In this document: piece by piece, positions 1-5,273 of the stretch
How the letters are laid out: every line of letters starts with the position of its first letter
Position numbering within the stretch: position 1 is the first letter of the stretch
Assembly: GCA_015488785.1 (NCBI GenBank)
Contig: WFNC01000249.1
Coordinates: 1 to 6,144 of the forward strand
DNA from: Flavobacteriales bacterium
Lineage (GTDB): Bacteria > Bacteroidota > Bacteroidia > Flavobacteriales_D > Parvicellaceae
DNA: 6,144 nt
Direction: 5' to 3'
The notes under the pieces: generated by a model
The model's input: the letters and a program-made list of their open reading frames with translations, nothing else
The model's database searches: none
Told to the model about the DNA's origin: nothing
Position numbers and translations under genes: made by a program

Positions 1-320
1 ATTTCAGTTTCTCTTTCATTAAAATACATCATGTAATTTCGGTTCAACGCCCAAAAATACAATGCTGTTTGATCCGTTTTACTTGATTTGTTTATGAATC
101 GACTAATCAAATCGTAAAGAGCGAAATAATCACCAGCTTCAGGAGTACTTCCATTATAATAGTTTAAATTTTGAATAAGATTGGTAAGTTTTTTTTTCTT
201 TGAATCGCTTTCAAAACTCAATTCTTTCAATAGTTTATTTAAAACATTCTTCCTTGTATATTCAACCATTACTTGAGCCATCTCTTCTGTAACGTACAAT
301 TTATCGTCTGCTGTTATCAT
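1..320 (-). CDS. Unrecognised protein, N-terminal 106 residues (runs off the left edge)
   Basis: An open frame on the minus strand starts with ATG at 320-318 and stays open to the window edge. The start is supported by its position: it lies directly against the stop codon of the dehydratase gene (321-323) with no intervening base, as expected for translational coupling in one transcript. The visible part begins MITADDKLYVTEEMAQ and is mostly polar and probably helical, with a lysine cluster at about residues 44-47 (SKKKK) and an aromatic stretch near the end (YFWALNRNYMMYF). I see no signal peptide, no membrane segment and no catalytic motif that I can name. Its place behind a polyene-type dehydratase suggests a role in the same pathway, but that is inference from position only. 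I do not recognise the family. Confidence 0.8.
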   Translation of the reverse strand, partial: MITADDKLYVTEEMAQVMVEYTRKNVLNKLLKELSFESDSKKKKLTNLIQNLNYYNGSTPEAGDYFALYDLISRFINKSSKTDQTALYFWALNRNYMMYFNERETE

Positions 321-686
321 CTATTTTTGTATATATAATGCCGAAAACTTAAAATAATTAACATCCAAATGCTTCCCGACTGCATTTATTTTCAAACCAT
401 CTTCGGTTTCAGTCATTGCAATTTCCACATCTATTTCTGGAGTCGTTTCGGGGTTTAAAATTGCTAAAAACTTACACCTCCCCATTGTTTTTAGGCTCAA
501 AGAACGTTGTAGTTTTTCTTCTAAAATTTCCTTTACCAACTGCACCTGAATTACCCCTGGCGTAATCGGATTATTAGGAAAATGTCCTTCAAAAATAGCA
601 TTCGAAGCATTTATAATCACCTTTGCAAATAGCTTCCCTTCTTTATCCTCAATACTTTTAAACTCAAACAATTCTTTTACTAACAT
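321..686 (-). CDS. FabZ/ApeP-like 3-hydroxyacyl-ACP dehydratase (hotdog fold)
   Basis: A 121-residue protein of about the length of single-domain hotdog dehydratases, which remove water from 3-hydroxyacyl-ACP to give trans-2-enoyl-ACP in the cytoplasm. The signature is GHFPNNPITPGVIQVQ at residues 34-49, matching the FabZ motif HFPxxPxxPGV, with catalytic His at residue 35. In standard FabZ a glutamate lies 14 residues after this histidine; here that position is Gln49, so the usual acid partner is missing. In polyene loci such an enzyme would preserve the conjugated double bonds left after each extension cycle. The gene is separated from the other pathway genes by a 455-base repeat block and probably needs its own promoter or read-through; no convincing -7/-33 pair was found just upstream. 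Its stop directly precedes the start of the next gene. The hotdog family is clear; activity alone, without a partner subunit, is uncertain. Confidence 0.85.
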   Translation of the reverse strand: MLVKELFEFKSIEDKEGKLFAKVIINASNAIFEGHFPNNPITPGVIQVQLVKEILEEKLQRSLSLKTMGRCKFLAILNPETTPEIDVEIAMTETEDGLKINAVGKHLDVNYFKFSALYIQK

Positions 687-766
687 TATTTTATCTTATC
701 TATTTTATAAATTCTCTTCTCAATAATTTGGGCGTTCGAGCGGGCTGACCACTGTATCTTTTTTAG

Positions 767-927
767 ATACCAATTAAACAATGAAATGTAACAAATAAAT
801 AATTTTATTATCACCTATACTTCTTCAAATAATCATACCATAGCTATGGCTATGCTATGATTATTTGAATCGTATAGGTAAAAATAAACTTTATTTCTTA
901 AGTCACTTTTCATTATTCATTTGGTAT
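767..927. mobile_element. MITE-like or fold-back element, 161 bp, with terminal inverted repeats
   Basis: The left end (767-787) starts ATACCAATTAAACAATGAAA. The reverse complement of the right end (907-927) starts ATACCAAATGAATAATGAAA; 17 of 21 positions agree. The interior is also symmetrical: ACCTATAC at 813-820 and TTCAAATAATCATA at 824-837 pair with 856-879, and the exact centre is the 12-base palindrome CCATAGCTATGG at 838-849. The element and its inner hairpin share nearly the same midpoint (about 847), so the whole unit is one long imperfect palindrome. It has no coding capacity. No clear target-site duplication is visible at either border. It could alternatively be a repetitive extragenic palindrome that is not mobile today. 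Confidence 0.6.
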
Positions 928-932
928 GAAAA

Positions 933-956
933 CAAAAAAGGATGCCGTTCACATCC
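933..956 (-). terminator. Terminator-like hairpin downstream of the LolA-like gene
   Basis: Read on the minus strand this is GGATG, a 7-base loop, CATCC, then six T (the complement of A934-A939). The stem is only 5 bp, but the T-run follows it immediately, as in an intrinsic terminator. It lies about 185 bases after the LolA-like stop codon and would separate the synthase-deacetylase-LolA transcript from the dehydratase. It is also the right half of the repeat at 727-965, so its terminator shape may be incidental to the repeat. Confidence 0.45.
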
Positions 957-981
957 CTAACGCAAAACAAAAAAACCAATC

Positions 982-1059
982 AGCTGTTCGTTTATTTTTT
1001 TTTGTGCAATGTACAATGTATTTTTTACACAAAAAAAATCAAAACGAGTAAAACCAGCT
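982..1059. repeat. Imperfect inverted repeat behind the LolA-like gene
   Basis: The left arm (982-1006) runs AGCTG, CGTTTA, nine T, GTG. The right arm (1028-1059) runs CAC, eight A, TCAAAACG, and ends CCAGCT. The arms pair over most of their length with small gaps, around a loop that contains a doubled CAATGTA (1007-1020). It begins about 83 bases after the LolA-like stop when read on the minus strand. With A- and T-runs in both arms it could slow or end transcription from either side, or be a decayed repeat; I cannot tell which. Confidence 0.45.
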
Positions 1060-1141
1060 CTAATACTTTTCAAAATTTAGCATCATTCCAAACAAACAGT
1101 TATTCCATTTCAATAGATATCTCTTTTGAAATAAAACGCAC

Positions 1142-1777
1142 TTAAAACGACAAAAACAATTTACTATCCATAACTTTAGGGTTGTAGATTTGATTGCTAA
1201 ATGTCACTATTTTTTTATCTCCTCCTTTTTCATAAAACGTAATCTTTTCTAATCGGCTATCCTTTTTAGAAAAATACAATTCTAATTTCGTGTATGTTTT
1301 AGACAAAGGTTTAGTCAAAGGTACTAATTCTATCAAATACTTTGTCGAAGATTCAAAACATTGTGTCTTTAAATCTTTATTACTTTGATAATCGCCTTCA
1401 ATCAACCTCATCATAAACTCATTAACTTTTAAAGCAACTTTGTTACTCGCAGGAATTTTCACTTCCTTACCGTTGTCTCTAATTCGAAGCCGTTGCCCAT
1501 TCAAAAGAATAATATATTCAAAAGGCGAAACTTGTTCCCAACGCATTTTATTCTCTTTTTCATAATAGAATTTTCCCGTCGATACTTGAGGTTTGTTAAA
1601 AGCTGCTAAATATTTTTCTTCCTTATAATCAGAAGAAATGGAATACGTTTTATCGGCTACCGTTTTTAGCTTTTTCAAAACCATATCTGGATTGGAAACC
1701 AACTTGTAATCACTCGGAGCAAAAGCAAAAGTAATGACAGCAAAAAGTAAGATAATAAATGTATTTTTTTTATTCAT
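1142..1777 (-). CDS. LolA-like periplasmic lipid/lipoprotein carrier
   Basis: A 211-residue exported protein. Residues 1-20 form a signal peptide (KK near the start, hydrophobic core, AFA before the likely cleavage), with no lipobox cysteine, so the mature protein should be soluble in the periplasm. The LolA-type core lies at about residues 60-110: STGKFYYEKENKMRWEQ (66-82), the conserved Trp80, and FEYIILLNGQRLRI (86-99), matching the alternating strand pattern of the half-barrel that binds lipid chains. LolA carries lipoproteins from the inner to the outer membrane. Aryl-polyene and flexirubin loci carry a dedicated LolA-like paralogue, thought to move the polyene product, and the operon position here favours that reading over housekeeping LolA. 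The start overlaps the end of the deacetylase gene by 8 bases, a strong sign of coupling. The family is fairly clear; the cargo is inference. Confidence 0.82.
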   Translation of the reverse strand: MNKKNTFIILLFAVITFAFAPSDYKLVSNPDMVLKKLKTVADKTYSISSDYKEEKYLAAFNKPQVSTGKFYYEKENKMRWEQVSPFEYIILLNGQRLRIRDNGKEVKIPASNKVALKVNEFMMRLIEGDYQSNKDLKTQCFESSTKYLIELVPLTKPLSKTYTKLELYFSKKDSRLEKITFYEKGGDKKIVTFSNQIYNPKVMDSKLFLSF

Positions 1778-2534
1778 AAGGCAATGTTTTTATTGATGCT
1801 GAAAGAGAAGCAATTTCTGTGCCATTAGATTTTAGTTTTTCTAGTATTTTTGGCAACGCTTTTACGGTCACTTCCATTGTATCGTGAAACAGTAAAATTG
1901 CTTTATCATTTTTCGCTATAGCTTGTAACGTTTTACGAGCCAAAACAGCGGCATCATTCTCCGTAGTATCGTAAGAACGAAAACTCCAACCAACGGAAAC
2001 AAAATTTACTTTACGCATCATTTTTGTATAGCGAGGAGAAGTTACTCCAAATGGAGGTCGAATATAATTTGGCTTTTTATTTATAATCCCCCCAATAATC
2101 GTTCTTGATTTTTCAAAATCGTTTTGTAATTTTTTAGCCCTAAAAAATGGAATAAAATTACTGTGACTATACGAATGATTTCCAATCAAATGACCTTCAG
2201 CGTCTATTCTTTTTAACAATTCGGGATGTTTTTCTGCTTCTTTTCCAATTATAAAAAAAATAGCTTTTACATTATATTTTTTTAAGATGTCTAATATTTG
2301 AGGTGTAAATTCGGGTGCTGGACCATCGTCGAAAGTAAAAACAATTCCTGCTCCTTTTTGCTCAGAACGAACAAAGAAATTCAAACCGATAAAATAAGAC
2401 CCTAAACTAACCAATGCTCCAAAAAGCAAGATGTAAGTAATGATTAAAAACCAAAAACTAGGAATACTCCAATAACTAACGCAAAGGTATATTCCTATAA
2501 TGTTAAAAATAAAAAAAGCTATTCTAAATTTCAT
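1770..2534 (-). CDS. Membrane-anchored polysaccharide deacetylase (NodB homology domain, CE4 type)
   Basis: A 254-residue protein with two hydrophobic segments at about residues 5-20 and 27-51, followed by a complete NodB domain. The five CE4 motifs are visible: TFDDGP at 67-72 (Asp69/Asp70, base and metal ligand), NHSYSH at 119-124 (metal ligands His120 and His124), RPPFG at 159-163, GWSFRSYD at 182-189, and LLFHD at 214-218 with the catalytic His217. All key residues are present, so it should be a metal-dependent deacetylase; family members remove N- or O-acetyl groups from peptidoglycan, chitin-like or other glycans. The start ATG overlaps the stop of the preceding synthase-like gene as ATGA, and its own end overlaps the LolA-like start. 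I recall deacetylase genes in flexirubin clusters, which suggests a role in product tailoring or attachment, but nothing here reveals the substrate. Confidence 0.9.
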   Translation of the reverse strand: MKFRIAFFIFNIIGIYLCVSYWSIPSFWFLIITYILLFGALVSLGSYFIGLNFFVRSEQKGAGIVFTFDDGPAPEFTPQILDILKKYNVKAIFFIIGKEAEKHPELLKRIDAEGHLIGNHSYSHSNFIPFFRAKKLQNDFEKSRTIIGGIINKKPNYIRPPFGVTSPRYTKMMRKVNFVSVGWSFRSYDTTENDAAVLARKTLQAIAKNDKAILLFHDTMEVTVKALPKILEKLKSNGTEIASLSASIKTLPYE

Positions 2535-3457
2535 ACCGCCTCTATTAGCATTAACCCAAAATTATTTTTGGTTAGGTTATTAGCGATTAATACTTTAGAA
2601 GCCTTTCCTGTTTGTATTTTATCTACAGCCAAGTGAAGTCCAAATGCCGAATTTGTAGGATAAATCCCTGCATAATTACTAATATTTATTTCTTCTGAAA
2701 GCTGATCCAATTTTTCCGTTTTTGTTTCGAAAGGAGTTGTATAGTAAACCAAATCAACTGCTTCTTTTTTTAGCTTATTGTCTTCCAAAAAAGTAGCCAA
2801 TAAATTGTTTTTAGAACCACCTTTGTAAATCGTTTTACTTGCTGAAACTTTAGCTAAAGTATTTTCATTTTCAACATTCGAAAGCACTAAAAAAGTCACT
2901 CCAGAAGTTAAGTTCAACTTCGCTAATTCTAAACCATCAACAACCTCATCTAAAAATGGAATAAATTCATCTCCTGCTCCCAATAATACGTTCTGCATTC
3001 CATTGTCTAAACAAACCATAGCATCTTCCAAGGCAACTTCAAACGACACATTGTTTTGTGTATGCGTCATATTGTAGCCATTGTTTTTTAAAGTCAATGA
3101 AACTTGTCCTGCAATCGTGTTATGCGTTGACTGGATAAATGACGTAGGCGGAACTAAACCCTCTAACGTAATATAATTATTTAAAAACTTTGCTGTATCC
3201 GTCAAACAACCCAAACCTGTTCCAACGATAATTGCATCAATATTTTCTTCTGTTTTGTTGACACAATCTACTGCGCAAGTAACCGACATCCGAATAATAT
3301 TGCTCATTCTACGTAAAACTCTAGGATTTATATATTCCTTGTAAACAGGTTTTAAGACTTCTGAATCGGATTCTAATTCAATAAGAGAATTAGAAAATCC
3401 AACATTGTTAAACGATGCTTGATGCGAAATGGATGTTATTTTGTTGATGTAATACAT
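2531..3457 (-). CDS. Ketoacyl-synthase-like protein without catalytic residues (chain-length-factor / ApeC-like)
   Basis: A 308-residue protein that follows the thiolase fold of condensing enzymes but is about 90 residues shorter than the synthase beside it. Landmarks are GTGLGCLTDT (79-88), PTSFIQSTHNTIAGQ (104-118), THTQNNVSFEVALEDA (131-146) and VLLGAGDE (157-164), a pattern I associate with the Ketoacyl-synt_2 family (Pfam PF13723). By hand alignment to the neighbouring synthase, the nucleophilic cysteine is replaced by Gln134/Asn135, the HGTGT histidine region reads YYTTPFET (238-245), and the second histidine region reads YPTNSAFGLH (266-275) with Ala at the catalytic position. It is therefore unlikely to condense on its own and most likely pairs with the upstream synthase, as chain-length factors do in type II systems and as ApeC is reported to do with ApeO. 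It directly abuts the synthase stop codon and overlaps the deacetylase by 4 bases. Confidence 0.8.
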   Translation of the reverse strand: MYYINKITSISHQASFNNVGFSNSLIELESDSEVLKPVYKEYINPRVLRRMSNIIRMSVTCAVDCVNKTEENIDAIIVGTGLGCLTDTAKFLNNYITLEGLVPPTSFIQSTHNTIAGQVSLTLKNNGYNMTHTQNNVSFEVALEDAMVCLDNGMQNVLLGAGDEFIPFLDEVVDGLELAKLNLTSGVTFLVLSNVENENTLAKVSASKTIYKGGSKNNLLATFLEDNKLKKEAVDLVYYTTPFETKTEKLDQLSEEINISNYAGIYPTNSAFGLHLAVDKIQTGKASKVLIANNLTKNNFGLMLIEAV

Positions 3458-4657
3458 TTAATCTATTTTTTTACTGATAACCAAAGAGGTACAATTCCCT
3501 CCAAAACCAAAAGCATTGGATAAAACATGATTGATATTCTTATTTTTTTCAACTTTAGAAACGGGGGTTAAACCTGTTTCGGAAATAGCATTTTTAAAAT
3601 TTAAATTAGGAAAAAGCACATTATTATTAATCGACAAGATCGAAAAAACAGCTTCGATTGCTCCCGAGGCAGCTAAAGTATGGCCGGTATAACTCTTGGT
3701 TGAACTAAATGCTGGAACTGTATTCCCAAATATATTATTAAACGCGATTGATTCTGTTAAATCATTATTTTTTGTCCCTGTTCCGTGAGCGTTTACATAA
3801 TCGATTTCTGACGGATCTAAACCTGCACTTTTTATTGCTGTTTCTATGGCAATTGTCGCTCCTTTAGCGTCTGGAGAAGTTGCTGTTTGATGATAAGCGT
3901 CCGAACTATTGTTGTAACCTGATAGTTCTGCTAAAATCTTATTCTTTGTAATCTTCTGGCTTTCCTCACTTTCTAACAATAAAAAGCCTGCTCCTTCTCC
4001 AAGGTTCAATCCTTGTCTATTTTCGTCGAAGGGGCTTGTCCAGTTTTCGTTGTAAATCATAAGGGATTTAAAACCACTTATGGTAAATTCTGATAAAGCA
4101 TCAACTCCTCCAACTAAAACACGGTCTAGCTTTCCTGCTTTTATTAATCTTGCGCCATGCATAATTGCATTGCTACTCGAAGAACAAGCGGTTGAAATTG
4201 TATTTACATATCCTGTAATTTCTAATTTATCGGCTATTCGTTCGGTTATATTTCCACTATCGTGGTAAAGTAACTTGCTAAAATCGGCGGGATTTTCTTT
4301 TGAGACTTCTCTAAAAAAAACTTCACTTCGATCCATTCCTCCTACCGATGTCCCCGATATGATTCCTGTTGAGAGTTTTGAATCGTGTTTGTTTTTTCCC
4401 CAACATTCAGTTGCTGCTTTTATTCCTAAAAGCGAACTTCTCGAAATTTTGTCATTATCAAAATTAGTTTGTTCTGCTAGTTCGTTGTCCGACAGATTGA
4501 CTTCTCCTACAATAAAATCTGAATTCAAATCGGGATAAGACTTTTTCTTTAGTCCTGTTTTTTCATTCAATAAAGACGCTAATGTTTCAGATACATTATT
4601 CCCAATTGAAGAAACGACTCCCATTCCTGTAATGAATATTTTCTCTTTTTTAGGCAT
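3458..4657 (-). CDS. Beta-ketoacyl-ACP synthase (KAS II / ApeO-like condensing enzyme)
   Basis: A 399-residue enzyme of normal length for FabF-type synthases, which extend acyl-ACP by decarboxylative condensation with malonyl-ACP in the cytoplasm. It starts MPKKEKIFITGMGVVSSIG, the usual first strand of the family. The catalytic triad is complete: Cys158 in TACSSSSN (156-163), His291 in NAHGTGT (289-295) and His326 in KSYTGHTLAASG (321-332), with Lys321 and the FGFGG loop (383-387). The next gene encodes a shortened synthase-like partner without these residues, and the pairing of the two is typical of aryl-polyene and flexirubin loci rather than housekeeping fatty acid synthesis. It is the first gene of the visible four-gene block; a candidate promoter lies about 130 bases upstream. 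The start fits the conserved N-terminus, and the upstream sequence is non-coding. Family assignment is secure; the pathway is inferred from the neighbours. Confidence 0.93.
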   Translation of the reverse strand: MPKKEKIFITGMGVVSSIGNNVSETLASLLNEKTGLKKKSYPDLNSDFIVGEVNLSDNELAEQTNFDNDKISRSSLLGIKAATECWGKNKHDSKLSTGIISGTSVGGMDRSEVFFREVSKENPADFSKLLYHDSGNITERIADKLEITGYVNTISTACSSSSNAIMHGARLIKAGKLDRVLVGGVDALSEFTISGFKSLMIYNENWTSPFDENRQGLNLGEGAGFLLLESEESQKITKNKILAELSGYNNSSDAYHQTATSPDAKGATIAIETAIKSAGLDPSEIDYVNAHGTGTKNNDLTESIAFNNIFGNTVPAFSSTKSYTGHTLAASGAIEAVFSILSINNNVLFPNLNFKNAISETGLTPVSKVEKNKNINHVLSNAFGFGGNCTSLVISKKID

Positions 4658-4716
4658 CTTATGATTGAATTAAAAATGATGAATTATGAATTAAAAAATA
4701 GAGTCAAAATGATTTA

Positions 4717-4750
4717 ATACCAATTAAATTATGAAATATCTAATGGGTAT
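4717..4750. repeat. Short inverted repeat sharing its end motif with the 767-927 element
   Basis: The arms ATACCAATTAAAT (4717-4729) and ATCTAATGGGTAT (4738-4750) are inverted copies at 11 of 13 positions with an 8-base loop. The first 21 bases (4717-4737) differ from the left end of the palindromic element (767-787) at only two positions, so the two probably belong to one repeat family, this one being a short or partial copy. No second, distant end was found downstream in the window. Confidence 0.5.
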
Positions 4751-4786
4751 AATATGACGACTTCTTCTTTTTTTTGAAAAGCATAT

Positions 4787-4794
4787 CAAAGATA
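4787..4794 (-). promoter_or_regulatory. Candidate -7 promoter box for the synthase operon
   Basis: Read on the minus strand this is TATCTTTG, a full match to the Bacteroidota -7 consensus TAnnTTTG. It lies about 130 bases upstream of the synthase start. About 19 bases further upstream there is TTC rather than the expected -33 TTG, so only half of the promoter is well supported. It sits in the loop of the inverted repeat at 4761-4815. Confidence 0.4.
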
Positions 4795-5078
4795 TAAAAT
4801 GAAATGGAGAAGAAGCGATTTAAGCTTGTTTTTTTTGATTTTGATTTTAAGGGAAGTTATTTTCTGTTAATTGAATCTAGTTTTCAATGCAAAAACACGC
4901 CTTTTAGTATCGATAAAATATAGAAATTCTTTATTTACAAAAGGATAAAAGCCGTTAAACATCTATTTTATTCTATTTATTTTCGTATATTTACGGTGAT
5001 TGAAAATTTACGCCAACACTTTAAGTTAATTAAAGTATTGAATTCGAATTATTTACCAAAACAAAAAAAAGCGCTATA

Positions 5079-5225
5079 ATGGGAAAATCTATGTTTAATC
5101 AAAAATTAAAAAACAATACAGACGAGATAATACTTCCTATAGCTAAGTTTACAAAAGGAAACTATATTGTAAGCATTGTAGCAGATGGTAAGGTTGTTTT
5201 TTCTGACAAATTAATCAAAAAATAA
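5079..5225 (+). pseudogene. Orphan T9SS type A sorting-domain tail (remnant of a secreted protein gene)
   Basis: A 48-codon frame from ATG at 5079 to TAA at 5223-5225. Its sequence matches the last part of the C-terminal sorting domain that sends Bacteroidota proteins through the type IX secretion system: MGKSMFNQKL resembles the GxxVF strand, LPIAKFTKGNYIVSI the GxYxVxI strand, and the end VFSDKLIKK the usual KLIKK terminus. Such tails normally end proteins of several hundred residues that carry a signal peptide; here nothing precedes it. An in-frame stop stands at 5031-5033, and the codons between that stop and the ATG do not resemble the domain. The likeliest reading is the 3' stump of a lost gene, perhaps a tandem relative of the secreted protein that follows. 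A genuinely expressed small protein is less likely but not excluded. A strong terminator follows after 7 bases. Confidence 0.6.
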
Positions 5226-5232
5226 ATAACAT

Positions 5233-5268
5233 AAGCAACACGCTCTTTTTTGAGTGTGTTGCTTTTTT
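5233..5268 (+). terminator. Strong intrinsic terminator
   Basis: AAGCAACACGCTC (5233-5245) pairs with GAGTGTGTTGCTT (5252-5264) in a 13-bp stem with one G-T pair and a 6-T loop, followed by a T-run (5263-5268). On the minus strand no T-run follows, so it acts for plus-strand transcripts. It ends five bases before the start codon of the next gene on the same strand. Confidence 0.88.
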
Positions 5269-5273
5269 CTTAT

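Larger units (their letters stand above)
727..965. repeat. Flavobacterial-type intergenic inverted repeat, split by a nested element
   Basis: The left half (about 727-766) holds GGGCGTT, then GTATC and a run of six T. The right half (about 928-965) holds six A, GGATGCC, then CCCTAACGC. GCGTT at 732-736 is complementary to AACGC at 959-963, and ATCTTTTTT at 756-764 pairs with AAAAAAGGAT at 934-943 apart from one extra G, so the halves belong to one hairpin-forming repeat. I remember closely similar sequences, with only a short loop between the T-run and the A-run, dispersed between genes in Flavobacteriaceae; I could not check this. Here the two halves are about 170 bases apart because the element at 767-927 sits between them. 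Confidence 0.55.
687..1141. other. 455-base non-coding block between LolA-like and dehydratase genes, built of repeats
   Basis: No gene is supported here. The stretch contains an interrupted inverted repeat (about 727-965), a palindromic element nested in it (767-927), a terminator-like hairpin on the minus strand (933-956) and a further imperfect inverted repeat (982-1059). The rest is AT-rich with long A and T runs. A 67-codon open frame on the plus strand (942-1145) lies across these repeats, has no recognisable motif, and ends inside the tail of the opposing LolA-like gene, so I do not call it a gene. Confidence 0.75.
4658..5078. other. 421-base non-coding block between divergent units
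   Basis: No gene is seen on either strand. From left to right it holds TGAATTAAAAA twice (4666-4676 and 4687-4697, 21 bases apart), the hairpin repeat at 4717-4750, an inverted repeat of CTTCTTCT (4761-4768) with AGAAGAAG (4808-4815), and a candidate minus-strand -7 box inside that repeat. Near the right end are a weak plus-strand -7-like TATATTTA (4986-4993, with no TTG at the expected distance), a 7-bp inverted repeat ACTTTAA / TTAAAGT (5018-5036) and the palindrome AATTCGAATT (5041-5050). The last two could be operator-like sites for the plus-strand unit, but they are short and AT-rich enough to arise by chance. Confidence 0.7.

Noticed and set aside
687..760. Promoter directly upstream of the dehydratase
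   Set aside because: No TAnnTTTG with a TTG at proper distance was seen on the minus strand in this stretch.
767..927. CRISPR-like array
   Set aside because: Only inverted symmetry is present. There are no regularly spaced direct repeats with differing spacers here or elsewhere in the window.
767..927. Target-site duplication around the palindromic element
   Set aside because: Left flank TTTTTTAG and right flank GAAAAC share no direct repeat beyond what AT-rich sequence gives by chance.
942..1145. 67-codon open frame on the plus strand
   Set aside because: It runs across repeat sequence with long A and T runs, has no motif, and ends within the 3' end of the opposing LolA-like gene.
1142..1777. 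Housekeeping lolA
   Set aside because: The fold fits, but the overlap with the deacetylase and the polyene-type neighbours favour a pathway-specific paralogue, so no gene symbol was given.
4080..4538. Two open frames on the plus strand (4080-4268 and 4275-4538)
   Set aside because: Both are antisense to the well-supported synthase gene, with no motifs of their own; they arise from its codon pattern.
4658..5078. Decayed gene upstream of the T9SS tail
   Set aside because: I found no stretch in any frame resembling a secreted protein or the earlier strands of a sorting domain.
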